Shown here piece by piece: positions 1 through 7,942 of a stretch of 25,826 bases of DNA. Numbering within the stretch: position 1 is the first letter of the stretch; each line of letters begins with the position of its first letter. Location of the stretch: contig DATABS010000079.1 of assembly GCA_036259475.1 (NCBI GenBank), forward strand, positions 1-25,826, in the 5' to 3' direction. The DNA is from ZC4RG17 sp036259475. GTDB taxonomy: Bacteria > Actinomycetota > Acidimicrobiia > Spongiisociales > ZC4RG35. The position numbers and the translations under genes were made by a program. Under the pieces are notes generated by a model. It saw nothing but the letters and a program-made list of their open reading frames with translations. It was not told the origin of the DNA and made no database searches.

Positions 1-33
1 GCCGACTCTGGCGACTCTCGAAGCGGGGCACGA

Positions 34-1416
34 ATGCGACATGTGGAGCATCTGGGAGGTTGGCTTCTCCAGAACGAAGCCGACCTGTTCGCAGCTCGCC
101 AGCAGATGGCGCTCTCTCTCGGCTGGCACATAGTCATCGCCTGTTTCGGGGTTGGGTTCCCGCTGCTGGTACTGATAGCCGAGTGGCGCTGGATCCGGAC
201 GGGCGACGACATCTACCGCCTTCTCGCCCACCGCTGGTCCAAGGCCCTGGCAGTGCTATTCGCGGTGGGGGCGGTAACAGGGACCATTCTTTCCTTCGAG
301 TTCGGGATCCTGTGGCCAGTGTTCATGGAGCGCTTCGGCGAGGTGATAGGCCTGCCCTTCGCCCTGGAGGGTTTCGCCTTCTTCATCGAGGCGATCTTCC
401 TGGGCATCTACCTGTACAGCTGGGATCGGCTCCCGCCCCGCGTCCATCTCCTGACTGGAGTGCCGGTGGTACTGGGGGGCCTGGCCTCCGCCTGGTTCGT
501 CGTAACGGCCAATGCCTGGATGAACCAGCCGACCGGTTTTGTGCTGGAAGGCGACGAGGTCGTCTCGGTCGATCCCTGGGCGGCCATGCTCAACCCGGCC
601 ACTCCCCCCGAGACGACCCACATGATCGTCGCCGCCTACATGGTGACAGGATTCGGTGTGGCCGCCGTCTACGCCTGGGGAATACTGCGGGGACGGCGGG
701 GCCGCTACCACCTGATCGGCTTCAGCCTCCCCTTCGCCCTCGCCGCCATACTCACCCCCATCCAGATTGGGGTAGGGGACTGGGCGGCTCGCTTTCTGGC
801 TGACTACCAGCCCGCCAAGCTGGCGGCGATAGAAGGCCTGTACGAGACCCAACCCCGTGCTCCCCTCACCATCGGGGGCATTCTCATCGACGGGGAGATC
901 CGATATGGGCTCAAAATCCCCGCCGGTCTGTCGCTTCTCGCTGAGCACGACCCCGATGCGGTCATCATGGGGCTCGACCAGGTCCCCGAGGACCAGCATC
1001 CTCCCGTCGGGGTGGTCCGGACCGCCTTTCAGATCATGGTGGCGATCGGGATGGGCCTCTTGGTGTTGAGCATCTGGTTCGCCGTGGCATGGTGGCGACA
1101 TCGACGTCCGCCCCGGGCGAGGTGGTTCTACCGGGCGGCGGTGGCGGCCGGCTTCGCCGCGGCCGTCGCGGTCGAGGCCGGCTGGATCACCACCGAAGTG
1201 GGGCGGCAACCCTGGATCGTGTGGGAGGTGATGCGGGTCTCGGAGGCGGTCACCGACGCTCCCAACATCCGTTACGGCTACTACGGACTGCTTGCCTTCT
1301 ATCCGGTGCTGACCGTGGCGACCGTCTACGTCCTGCGGCGAGTCGGCTCCGTCCCGCTGCCGGAGAGCGAGGACGTCCGGGGGGAAGACCCCAGGCTCCG
1401 GGAAGTGAGACAGTGA
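34..1416 (+). CDS. cydA: Cytochrome bd ubiquinol oxidase subunit I
   Basis: Subunit I of the bd-type quinol oxidase, a membrane complex that oxidises quinol and reduces oxygen to water and carries the b558/b595/d hemes. The 460-residue protein is rich in membrane helices. It shows the family landmarks: an N-terminal RQQMALSLGWHI segment with the heme-ligand His, the glutamates in SFEFGILWPVF and EAIFLG, the QPAKLAAIEG start of the quinol-binding Q-loop, and GRQPWIVWEVMR near the C-terminus. The Q-loop has no long insert, so this is the short type. The ATG at 34 gives a short N-terminal extension before the first conserved block and has only a weak ribosome site, so a slightly later start is possible. 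The stop overlaps the GTG of cydB by four bases, implying translational coupling. Identification is very secure. Confidence 0.96.
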   Translation: MRHVEHLGGWLLQNEADLFAARQQMALSLGWHIVIACFGVGFPLLVLIAEWRWIRTGDDIYRLLAHRWSKALAVLFAVGAVTGTILSFEFGILWPVFMERFGEVIGLPFALEGFAFFIEAIFLGIYLYSWDRLPPRVHLLTGVPVVLGGLASAWFVVTANAWMNQPTGFVLEGDEVVSVDPWAAMLNPATPPETTHMIVAAYMVTGFGVAAVYAWGILRGRRGRYHLIGFSLPFALAAILTPIQIGVGDWAARFLADYQPAKLAAIEGLYETQPRAPLTIGGILIDGEIRYGLKIPAGLSLLAEHDPDAVIMGLDQVPEDQHPPVGVVRTAFQIMVAIGMGLLVLSIWFAVAWWRHRRPPRARWFYRAAVAAGFAAAVAVEAGWITTEVGRQPWIVWEVMRVSEAVTDAPNIRYGYYGLLAFYPVLTVATVYVLRRVGSVPLPESEDVRGEDPRLREVRQ

Positions 1417-2471
1417 CATCCGCCGACACCCTGATGGGCATCACGTGGGCGGGGATGACCGCCTACGTCATCCTCGGCGGTGCCGACTTCGGAGGCGGAT
1501 TCTGGGACCTAGCCGCGGGAGGTACCCGTCGGGGCGCCGACCAGCGGCGCCTCATCGAACGGGTGATCGGTCCGGTGTGGGAGGCGAACCACGTATGGCT
1601 CATCTTTGTAATCGTGGTGCTGTGGACGGCATTTCCGGCGGTCTTCGCCGCCGTCTTCTCCACCATGTATCTTCCACTCACCGGTGCCGCCGTGGGGATA
1701 ATCCTTCGCGGTGCCGGGTTTGCCTTCCGTAAGAGTGTCGAAGAACTACCCCTGCAGCGCCTCTTCGGAGTCACCTTCGCCACCTCCTCGATCCTCACGC
1801 CCTTCCTCCTCGGTACGGTGGCGGGAGGGATTGCCTCCGGCCGGGTCCCTCTCGGCAACGCCACCGGGGACTTGATCCACAGCTGGGTCAATCCCACGTC
1901 CATCCTGGGCGGGACGATGGCGGTGGTGGTGTGCGCTTACCTGGCGGCGGTGTTCCTCACCGCCGACGCCGCCCGCTATTCCACTCCCAGATTGGTGGAG
2001 GCGTTCCGGATCCGGGCGCTAGGTGCCGCCGCAGTTGCCGGGGCACTCGCCCTCGCGGGCATAGCCGTGCTTCGTAAAGATGCCCCCACTCTGTACCAGG
2101 GATTGACCGGAGGGGCGGCGTGGCTGGTCCTTCTCTCAGTGATAGCAGGAGTGGCCGCCGTCGTGTTCCTGGTTCTGCGCCGGTTCTGGCCGGCGCGAGT
2201 TGCGTCGGTGCTGGCCGTCATGTCCATTCTGTGGGGGTGGGCAGTGGCGCAGTATCCGTACATGCTGGCGGGCCAGATCACCATCCAGGAGGCGGCGGCT
2301 CACCCCGCAACGCTCGACGCCATGTTGGTGTCTCTCACAGTCGGGGCGATCTTGCTGGTGCCCTCCATGGTCCTGCTGTTCGTCATGTTCCAGCGGACTG
2401 CGCCGGGCGACGGCGCCGGGGACGACGTCACACCACAGTTGCCGGCCGATCTCGACCGACCACCCGCTTGA
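1413..2471 (+). CDS. cydB: Cytochrome bd ubiquinol oxidase subunit II
   Basis: Subunit II of the bd quinol oxidase, the partner of CydA. The protein is 352 residues with about nine hydrophobic helices. The N-terminus reads as the family's usual opening, with ITWAGMTAYVILGGADFGGG, followed by the conserved EANHVWLIFVIVVLWTAFP block. The open frame extends upstream inside cydA to about 1089, but the CydB N-terminus and the GTGA overlap at 1413-1416 fix the start at GTG 1413. A GGAAGTGAG stretch just upstream can serve as ribosome site. The last 20 residues are polar and acidic. No cydD or cydC follows, so the assembly transporter must be encoded elsewhere. Confidence 0.95.
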   Translation: MTSADTLMGITWAGMTAYVILGGADFGGGFWDLAAGGTRRGADQRRLIERVIGPVWEANHVWLIFVIVVLWTAFPAVFAAVFSTMYLPLTGAAVGIILRGAGFAFRKSVEELPLQRLFGVTFATSSILTPFLLGTVAGGIASGRVPLGNATGDLIHSWVNPTSILGGTMAVVVCAYLAAVFLTADAARYSTPRLVEAFRIRALGAAAVAGALALAGIAVLRKDAPTLYQGLTGGAAWLVLLSVIAGVAAVVFLVLRRFWPARVASVLAVMSILWGWAVAQYPYMLAGQITIQEAAAHPATLDAMLVSLTVGAILLVPSMVLLFVMFQRTAPGDGAGDDVTPQLPADLDRPPA

Positions 2472-3210
2472 CGACGGAGCTGTGGTGGCCCGAGAGGTTG
2501 TCTCCGAGGATGCCGGCCGAGGTGGCCGTCCGAGTGATCCGTCCGTCGCTACCGTCGCCGGCATGGCATGCGGTCCGACCGCGGGGGATCCTCCATTCGA
2601 CTGGGGTCCTCGAACGACCGTCCCACCAGGAGTCGTCGTCACAGGAGGCGACGAAGCGTGTCGACCTTGTCCACGGCGATGTGGCGGGCGACAGCGCCGG
2701 CGTTGTGGTCAAGGGAAATGACTAGGACGTCTCTGTAGCGGTGCCTGACAGCAGCGGCGGAGTGGTCCATGGAGCCGTTGTCGACCACGACCAGTGGAAC
2801 GCCGAGACTGGCTTTCCGCACATCTTCCAGCGTCGCAAGAGGATCTTGACGGCGGTTGCGTGTGATCATGACCAGGCTCAGCAACGCTGAAGCATCGCCG
2901 GCGGATGCCGCCCTCCTGTTCCGGTTGGCGGAGCGCTGAGGAGCTCGTTCCGGAGGTGTGAGGAAAGCACTGACGTCTGGCTGCGGGCTCGCATCTGGTT
3001 CTCGCTACTTCCAATTCGCAGCGCCTCGCTCGCATTGGCATCGCCCACGCTCGGTTGGTGCGCCTATTGCCATCCGGGCTGCAACGCAGCCTGAAATCCG
3101 ACGGCACCTAGATCATTCACATGGGTCTCTGATTCTGTAATCGGCCGAATAGACCTGAGTGTGCTGACCGCTCCAGGGCCTGTGAGAACAATTCCCGTTA
3201 CCCTTTGGGC
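2472..3210. other. Gene-free stretch with a glycosyltransferase remnant
   Basis: No intact gene is supported between cydB and the hydrolase-cyclase gene. The minus strand at 2616-2884 carries a broken family 2 glycosyltransferase N-terminus, listed separately. The other open frames here lack recognisable motifs. I see no convincing terminator after cydB. Confidence 0.6.
2616..2884 (-). pseudogene. Frameshifted remnant of a family 2 glycosyltransferase
   Basis: Reading leftward from 2884, the frame encodes a typical GT-A N-terminus: a beta strand with MITRNRR, a helix, VPLVVVDNGSMDHSAAAV, and a second Rossmann turn ending in LDHNAGAVARHIAVDKVDT. It then stops. The neighbouring frame continues at the same place with RFVASCDDDSWWDG, which is the acidic DxD-type metal/nucleotide-sugar site expected next in such enzymes. 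A single-base change near 2650-2670 therefore splits one ancestral frame. Nothing resembling the rest of the enzyme follows, so it is also truncated. The start codon would be TTG at 2884 or ATG at 2869. This is a remnant, not a working gene; the family call is fairly secure, the substrate unknown. Confidence 0.7.
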
Positions 3211-4575
3211 GTGACGCTCGCCCGACCCAACGTGCGATTCACCACCACAACCGATGGTGTCGACATCGGATTCTGGGAGATTGGATCCGGACCGCCCCTT
3301 CTCCTCGCCCAGAACAGAAGCCTTAGCCACGCCGAACTCGAGTGGGCCGTACCGTCGATGGCGGCGCTTTATATCGAGCTTGCCAGGTATTTCCGTGTTG
3401 TGAGATTCGACCCGCGTGGTGCCGGGATCTCTGGAGAGCCGCCGGGCGAAGGAGTGACCCTTCAGGGCCTGGCCGAAGACATCGCTGCAGTCGCCAGGGC
3501 TCTCGACGTAGCGGAGCTCAATCTCGTGGGAGCGATCTCCCTCGGCCCCTCCGCCGTGAGTCACGCTGTCTCCCGTCCGGAGCTGGTGACCCGCTTGGTC
3601 TTGTGTGACACCGGTCCAGTGCTCGGTGACCTTCATCTGAATACTTACGTCAGAGCAACCGATTCGTTGGTGGATCTCGGAGTGCTCCCGAGTCTTGGCG
3701 GTCTGTTTTCATCCACCCCGACCGAGGACCTCCCCGCACTCGAACGTCTGATGCGCGCATCGCTGTACGACCGGCCACCGATCAGTCCGCGAGACCTAAG
3801 CCGCTTCGATGTCAGTGAGATCTTGGAGCACGTCCATGCCCCGACGCTCGTGCTCAAGTCAGAGCACAGCCTCTACACCGATATGGGTCAGACACGGCGC
3901 CTGCTTGCGGGCATCCCCCAAGCGGAACTACGGGTCGTGCCCGGCACCATGGCACCATGGCTTGCCGACCTCGACTCGGTGGTAGAGGCCTTCGTCTCCT
4001 TTCTCACATCAGGGCATCATCAGCCCGACCGGGGACGAGGCCATGGGCTGTTAACAGTGGTTTTCACCGATGTCGTTTCGTCCACCGAGATCCTCGATCG
4101 ACAAGGCGACGTCGAATGGCGTCGCACGTTCCGACAGATCGAGGATCTCATTTTGGACATGTGTTCCAGGCACAGCGGTCACCTGGTCAAGAACCTGGGT
4201 GACGGCTCGTTGATCACCTTTACGTCGACTCGACAGGCAATCGCTTTTTCCCTCGACCTCCAAGAACTTATGGCTTCCCGGCCAATCCAGATACGGGTGG
4301 GGATGGCGGCGGGAGAGCCGATTCAGGAAAAGGGTGACGTCCACGGAGCCGTCGTCGTCCAAGCCAGCCGGATCGCAGATCTCGGGGAAGCAGGGGAAGT
4401 GATCGTGTCCGACAGCGTCCGTCAGCTTGCGGTCGGCAAGGAGTTCGAGTTCCAGCCCAAAGGTGAGATCCACTTGAAGGGATTCACCGAGGCACAACGA
4501 GTCTGGATAGCGACACGGTCGAACCAGCCAACGTCGATGACCGAGAACAGTGAGCGAGGGGGTAGTAGCGAGTAG
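3211..4575 (+). CDS. Alpha/beta-hydrolase-class III nucleotide cyclase fusion (LipJ/Rv1900c-like)
   Basis: A two-domain signalling protein of about 454 residues. Residues ~8-268 form an alpha/beta-hydrolase fold, with RFDPRGAGISG as the oxyanion-side strand-turn and VGAISLGPSA as the nucleophile elbow. Residues ~280-438 form a class III adenylate/guanylate cyclase domain, with VFTDVVSSTEI (first metal Asp), VKNLGDGSLITF (Lys and second metal Asp) and HGAVVVQASRI (the position usually Asn is Gln, followed by Arg). Mycobacterium tuberculosis LipJ (Rv1900c) has the same architecture and nearly the same length. The elbow is AxSxG rather than GxSxG, and the late segment where the triad His is expected (VPGTMAPW) has none, so the hydrolase part may be a binding or regulatory module. 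The start is GTG 3211; TTG 3205 is in frame. The gene appears to stand alone. Confidence 0.88.
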   Translation: MTLARPNVRFTTTTDGVDIGFWEIGSGPPLLLAQNRSLSHAELEWAVPSMAALYIELARYFRVVRFDPRGAGISGEPPGEGVTLQGLAEDIAAVARALDVAELNLVGAISLGPSAVSHAVSRPELVTRLVLCDTGPVLGDLHLNTYVRATDSLVDLGVLPSLGGLFSSTPTEDLPALERLMRASLYDRPPISPRDLSRFDVSEILEHVHAPTLVLKSEHSLYTDMGQTRRLLAGIPQAELRVVPGTMAPWLADLDSVVEAFVSFLTSGHHQPDRGRGHGLLTVVFTDVVSSTEILDRQGDVEWRRTFRQIEDLILDMCSRHSGHLVKNLGDGSLITFTSTRQAIAFSLDLQELMASRPIQIRVGMAAGEPIQEKGDVHGAVVVQASRIADLGEAGEVIVSDSVRQLAVGKEFEFQPKGEIHLKGFTEAQRVWIATRSNQPTSMTENSERGGSSE

Positions 4576-4915
4576 AGCAATCCGTATCTTGTAGACGCAG
4601 TTGATCGCCGCTTCGCTCGCCGCTCCGTTCCTGCTTTTGGAGCAAGGCTGCCGCCTCATTGCCTATGAGATGTCCGACCGGCGAGGCGTTCGGTGACCCG
4701 GTTGCCGTGTCGCGTCTCGTGGGTCAGCGCGGCCGAGCCAGCCGACGAGTGCAGTGACAGGTCGTGCTCTACGCCGGCAATCCAAGCCGGGACGGAGCTT
4801 GCCCCGTCACTACGCCCTGAAGATCGAAGTGCCGGACGGATTGCGGCGGGCCAGGTCGGCGCAGGAGCTTTCGATGCTGGAGGACGGCTCGAGCCTGCGG
4901 ACACGACCCCCCGGA
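4576..4915. other. Intergenic stretch, no gene recognised
   Basis: This 340-base gap separates the convergently transcribed hydrolase-cyclase gene and the deformylase fusion gene. Short open frames occur on both strands, but none has a recognisable motif or a supporting ribosome site. A weak inverted repeat (GCTCC/GGAGC, about 4623-4644) without a T-tract could be a terminator, but I do not call it. Confidence 0.5.
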
Positions 4916-6379
4916 TCAATCGAGGATGTAGCGTCGGATGTCTTCTGGAGTCAGGTTGCCACCGGCCACGACGGTGGCGACGGATAGATCTCGGAACCGT
5001 TCGGGGTGGGACACTATCCCGGCCAAACCAGCCGCCCCGGCTGGCTCAACCACCAGACCGGCGTGACGATGGAGAAGACGCATCGCCTCGACGATATGGT
5101 CGTCGTGGACCAGTATGACGTCGTCGACTATCCCGTCCATGTCGGCGACGGCTTCGGGGATGGGCACCCTGACCGCGATGCCGTCGGCGATCGTGTCGAC
5201 CTTCTCCCGCTCCACGACATGGCCCTGGCGCCAGGACTTTTCCATGGCGTCGGCGCCAAGACTCGATACTCCAACCATCTCCGTCGGCGGGGACGCGGCC
5301 TTAAACCATGTGGCCACCCCGGTCAACAGGGCTCCGTTTCCGAGGGGTACGGTCACCGCCTCGAAGAGCTCACTGCACTCCAGCAGCTCGACGCCGATGG
5401 ACCCGGCTCCTTCGCTGATCTCAGGCTCCCGGCCGTCTTCGACCAACGTCACGTCCTGCTCTTCGCTGTAGCGACTGGCCTCAGCCTTGGCCGCGTCGAA
5501 GTCCTCGCCGTGGAGACGCACCTCAGCCCCCAGTTCGATCATCCGCTCGATCTTCATGGGGCTGGCGTTCCGGCTGGCATAGACGATTAGGGGTCGTTGA
5601 TGCTTGCGGGCAGCATAGGCCAGGGCCTGGCCGAAGTTGCCGGCGCTGGCGCACACCAGCGGACCGTCCTGTGCGCCAAGCTTGGCGAGGTAGTAGTCCG
5701 CCCCCCGCCCCTTGAAGCTCCGTATGGGGTTGACCGTCTCCACCTTGAGGGTCAGACGACAACCGAGCACATCGGAGAGGGGGTCGCAAACGAACTGGGG
5801 GGTTTGACGGAAGACCGGGTCGACGATGCGCGACGCCTCGGCGATGGCGCCGAAGGAGAAACGGTGAGTGGGACGTGTCCCGCCCACCAGATGCGCGTGT
5901 TGGGAAATCGGTCGGACGCTGTCGGCGTTCACCGCCCGATCCACCATGACCACTCCGTCTAGATGATCGATCTCGTGCTGGAGGAGTTCGCTCATCGTTT
6001 CCGGGAGGTTCCTCCAGGTCCGTGGACGTCCGAACTCGTCGGTGTACCGAACCGAGATAGAGCGGTGGCGCCGGATCCGGACCACGTGGTCGGGGACGCT
6101 CATGCAGTCATCCCAGACGTCGAAGGTGTCCGCGGAGGTCCAGATGATCTCGGGGTTGATGAGGGTCAGGGGCCCGGCTCCCAGGTTCATGGCGATGATC
6201 CGCTTGAGGACCCCGATCTGGGGAGCTGCGATGGCCCGCCCATAGCCGTGGGCCTCCTGGAAGTCGGCCAGGGCCCGGTGAAGGTCGGCGATGTCCCTCG
6301 CGTTTGCGGGATCCGACCACGTCACCTGCCGGCTGGGTGTATGCAGAGCGGGATTGCCGTGGACCAGGATCTGGGGCAT
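4916..6379 (-). CDS. Peptide deformylase-threonine-dehydratase-like PLP enzyme fusion
   Basis: A single uninterrupted 487-residue frame holding two enzymes. Residues ~1-165 are a peptide deformylase, which removes the N-formyl group from new proteins. Its three motifs are present: GRAIAAPQIG (Gln54), DDCMSVPD in place of EGCLS (metal Cys92), and QHEIDHLDG (His135, Glu136, His139). Residues ~172-487 are a fold-type II PLP enzyme of the threonine/serine dehydratase group, with the PLP lysine in NPIRSFKGRG (Lys223), the substrate loop SAGNFGQALA, the phosphate-binding loop VPLGNGALLTG, and no C-terminal ACT domain. All visible catalytic residues are intact. ATG 6379 is chosen because the deformylase homology begins there; it lacks a clear ribosome site, and ATG 6472 or GTG 6559 would add a tail without domain similarity. 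The join is unusual; the two activities belong to different pathways. Confidence 0.88.
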   Translation of the reverse strand: MPQILVHGNPALHTPSRQVTWSDPANARDIADLHRALADFQEAHGYGRAIAAPQIGVLKRIIAMNLGAGPLTLINPEIIWTSADTFDVWDDCMSVPDHVVRIRRHRSISVRYTDEFGRPRTWRNLPETMSELLQHEIDHLDGVVMVDRAVNADSVRPISQHAHLVGGTRPTHRFSFGAIAEASRIVDPVFRQTPQFVCDPLSDVLGCRLTLKVETVNPIRSFKGRGADYYLAKLGAQDGPLVCASAGNFGQALAYAARKHQRPLIVYASRNASPMKIERMIELGAEVRLHGEDFDAAKAEASRYSEEQDVTLVEDGREPEISEGAGSIGVELLECSELFEAVTVPLGNGALLTGVATWFKAASPPTEMVGVSSLGADAMEKSWRQGHVVEREKVDTIADGIAVRVPIPEAVADMDGIVDDVILVHDDHIVEAMRLLHRHAGLVVEPAGAAGLAGIVSHPERFRDLSVATVVAGGNLTPEDIRRYILD

Positions 6380-6613
6380 GACGACGGCGGCGCACTGTAG
6401 GCCCACGCCGTGGTCAAGCTTAACTCGACAAGAATGAGGCCGCTCCGTGCTGGCGGCGAAATGTTCGGACATGTGACCTACCACGCAGGACCGGATTCGC
6501 CGTACACGTTTTCCGTTCCGTGGACGGTTCGCATCGCGCACAGGCCGGCGAACGGTCACCCTCGCCGAGGCGTTTGCCTCGTCTAGGCCGGGCGCGTTGG
6601 TGCAGGACCTACT

Positions 6614-6735
6614 CCGGGGTGATTCCGATCTCTTTCAACGCTTCGGTGCTGTCGGAGAAGGCGATCGGGTTGGGGCTGGCCAGTCCGAGCGGAAACTAGA
6701 AGGAGAGGGCTCCGATTCCCAGGTCTGGTCCTTCG
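6614..6735 (-). pseudogene. Remnant of a CPA1 antiporter gene (partial copy of the 18066-19319 gene)
   Basis: Bases 6624-6713 align without gaps to 19101-19190 inside the antiporter gene; I count 72 of 90 identical by eye. On the minus strand the remnant translates as GALSF, stop, then FPLGLASPNPIAFSDSTEA and LKEIG, matching residues ~44-73 of the intact protein. A TAG stop at 6698-6696 interrupts it, and the similarity ends abruptly on both sides. It is a dead fragment of a related gene, not expressed protein. Substitutions include synonymous ones, so the copy was probably once under selection or diverged as a paralogue before truncation. Confidence 0.8.
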
Positions 6736-6831
6736 GTCCGATGGGGATGGAGGCCGCAAAAGCCAGTCTCTCGCTTCGAGAGGTCGAGGGGACTCGAACG
6801 GAGGCCTATGTAGTCTTGCCGAAATCCCATC

Positions 6832-6837
6832 GGAGGT
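6832..6837 (+). promoter_or_regulatory. Ribosome binding site of the VOC gene
   Basis: GGAGGT lies six bases before GTG 6844. This spacing selects the GTG over the in-frame ATG at 6859. Confidence 0.7.
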
Positions 6838-6843
6838 GCCGCT

Positions 6844-7254
6844 GTGCAGGTCCAATTCATGACCAGTGTCTCGCCCATCGTGCACGATGTCGGAGAGAGT
6901 CGTCTTTTCTATGAGCAAGGGCTCGGTCTCTCATTCGAGGGAGGCGAAGGAGACTACGGGTTCACAGAAGAACTCGCCGGGGTCAAGCACCTGGGGTTGT
7001 GGCCCCTCACCGAAGCAGCTCAGGCTTGTTTTGGAACCGATGTATGGCCGCCTGATATTCCGAGGCCGCAAGCAAGCTTGGAGTTCGAGGTCATGGATGT
7101 CGCCGACGCGGCTGCGGAACTGGAGGACGGAGGCTACCAACTCCTCCACGGCGCCAAAACAGAACCCTGGGGACAGATCACCGCCCGCCTATTGAGCCCA
7201 GAGGGTCTCCTCGTTGCCGTCTGCTACACGCCGTGGTTCCACTCTGACGACTGA
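6844..7254 (+). CDS. VOC superfamily (glyoxalase/bleomycin-resistance-like) protein
   Basis: A 136-residue protein with the vicinal-oxygen-chelate layout. The first beta-alpha-beta unit has TSVSPIVHDVGESRLFYEQGLGLSFE, where 'FYE..LGL' is the family hallmark. The second half contains SLEFEVMDVADAAAELEDGGYQ and ends in RLLSPEGLLVAVCYTP, the usual closing strand with a Glu in the metal-ligand position. Such proteins act as lyases, dioxygenases or drug-binding proteins; the substrate cannot be told from sequence. The GTG start is supported by a well-placed GGAGGT. It stands alone, between a dead antiporter fragment and the EAL gene, with no visible operon partner. Confidence 0.82.
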   Translation: MQVQFMTSVSPIVHDVGESRLFYEQGLGLSFEGGEGDYGFTEELAGVKHLGLWPLTEAAQACFGTDVWPPDIPRPQASLEFEVMDVADAAAELEDGGYQLLHGAKTEPWGQITARLLSPEGLLVAVCYTPWFHSDD

Positions 7255-7942
7255 CCGGAGTGTTTGGGGAGGAAACCTCTGCTCGGCACGCAAGAACAGT
7301 AACGAGCCGCTCGCCGTTCGCACATGCCGCAGGTCACTTACGGGTTTTTTGTAGCGATAACGTGCTCTTCAACGGAGGAGCCATCGCAAACCCTCAGTTG
7401 GCGCCACGTTATGAGTGACGCCGACGTCTACGGGGAGAGGTGAGGCGGCCGGCGGCAAGCTCAACACCGAACGCCTCTACCCACTCCCTCGGCCCCCCGG
7501 GGCTGAGCCGTCTCTTTTGTCCAATTTGGCCAGATCCCAAACGCCACGAGTTCTGGAACCGAAAACCCAGCAACCGCTCACGGCCTTAAGGTTTTCACAC
7601 GAACCACACGCCGCCTCGCGGCTTCCGCCGCGGCGTACGATCGGTTCCCACTACCGGCGCGTCTCCTCCCTGGCGTCTCCGGCGAGGAAGGGCCCGGTGA
7701 TGATCCCAGATCGCATCCTCCCACCGAGCTGGATCAGAACCTCGCAGCCCTGCCCCGGGGGCGGCGAGGCCACCAATAGTGAGTTGGTGCACCCTTCGAG
7801 GCTGTAGCCCAGGGACTCACCGCTGCTCTGACCTCTCGACGCACGAGAAGGAGGTTTGAGCACCGGGGATATGGGACAGAACAAGGGAGGTCGACTGGCA
7901 GTCAATTCGCGTCACGGAGCAATCCGAGCGACAGGGCGGCCA
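7255..7942. other. Intergenic stretch with a possible 3' gene remnant
   Basis: No intact gene is supported. A run of six T at about 7345-7350 has no stem before it. The minus-strand frame 7651-7830, listed separately, has coding-like codon use. A strong GAAGGAGG at 7847-7854 lies too close to TTG 7856 and 16 bases before ATG 7871, so it does not clearly decide the start of the EAL gene. Confidence 0.45.
7651..7830 (-). pseudogene. Possible 3' remnant of a GcvT/aminomethyltransferase-like gene
   Basis: The minus-strand frame ending at the TAG 7653-7651 has strongly G/C-biased third codon positions, as real genes here do. Its product reads SLGYSLEGCTNSLLVASPPP, then GQGCEVLIQLGGR, then SGIITGPFLAGD. 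The spacing (Gly-Tyr-Ser turn, PPG, a strand with hydrophobic alternation, then GPF) resembles the C-terminal barrel of GcvT or dimethylglycine-oxidase-type proteins. No start region or N-terminal domain is visible, so at best it is a truncated 3' end. The family guess is weak. Confidence 0.28.

Noticed and set aside
256..1419. Long open frame antisense to cydA (387 codons)
   Set aside because: It is a shadow of a high-G+C gene; no motifs, and cydA is unambiguous.
4656..5118. Open frames on both strands around the end of the deformylase fusion gene
   Set aside because: No motif or ribosome site; the right part is antisense to the fusion gene.
7345..7350. Run of six T after the VOC gene, as a possible terminator
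   Set aside because: No stable stem immediately precedes it.
7357..7412. ATAACGTG ... CACGTTAT inverted repeat with a 40-base gap
   Set aside because: Eight-base arms at this distance are expected several times by chance in 25 kb; there is no transposase, target duplication or T-tract.
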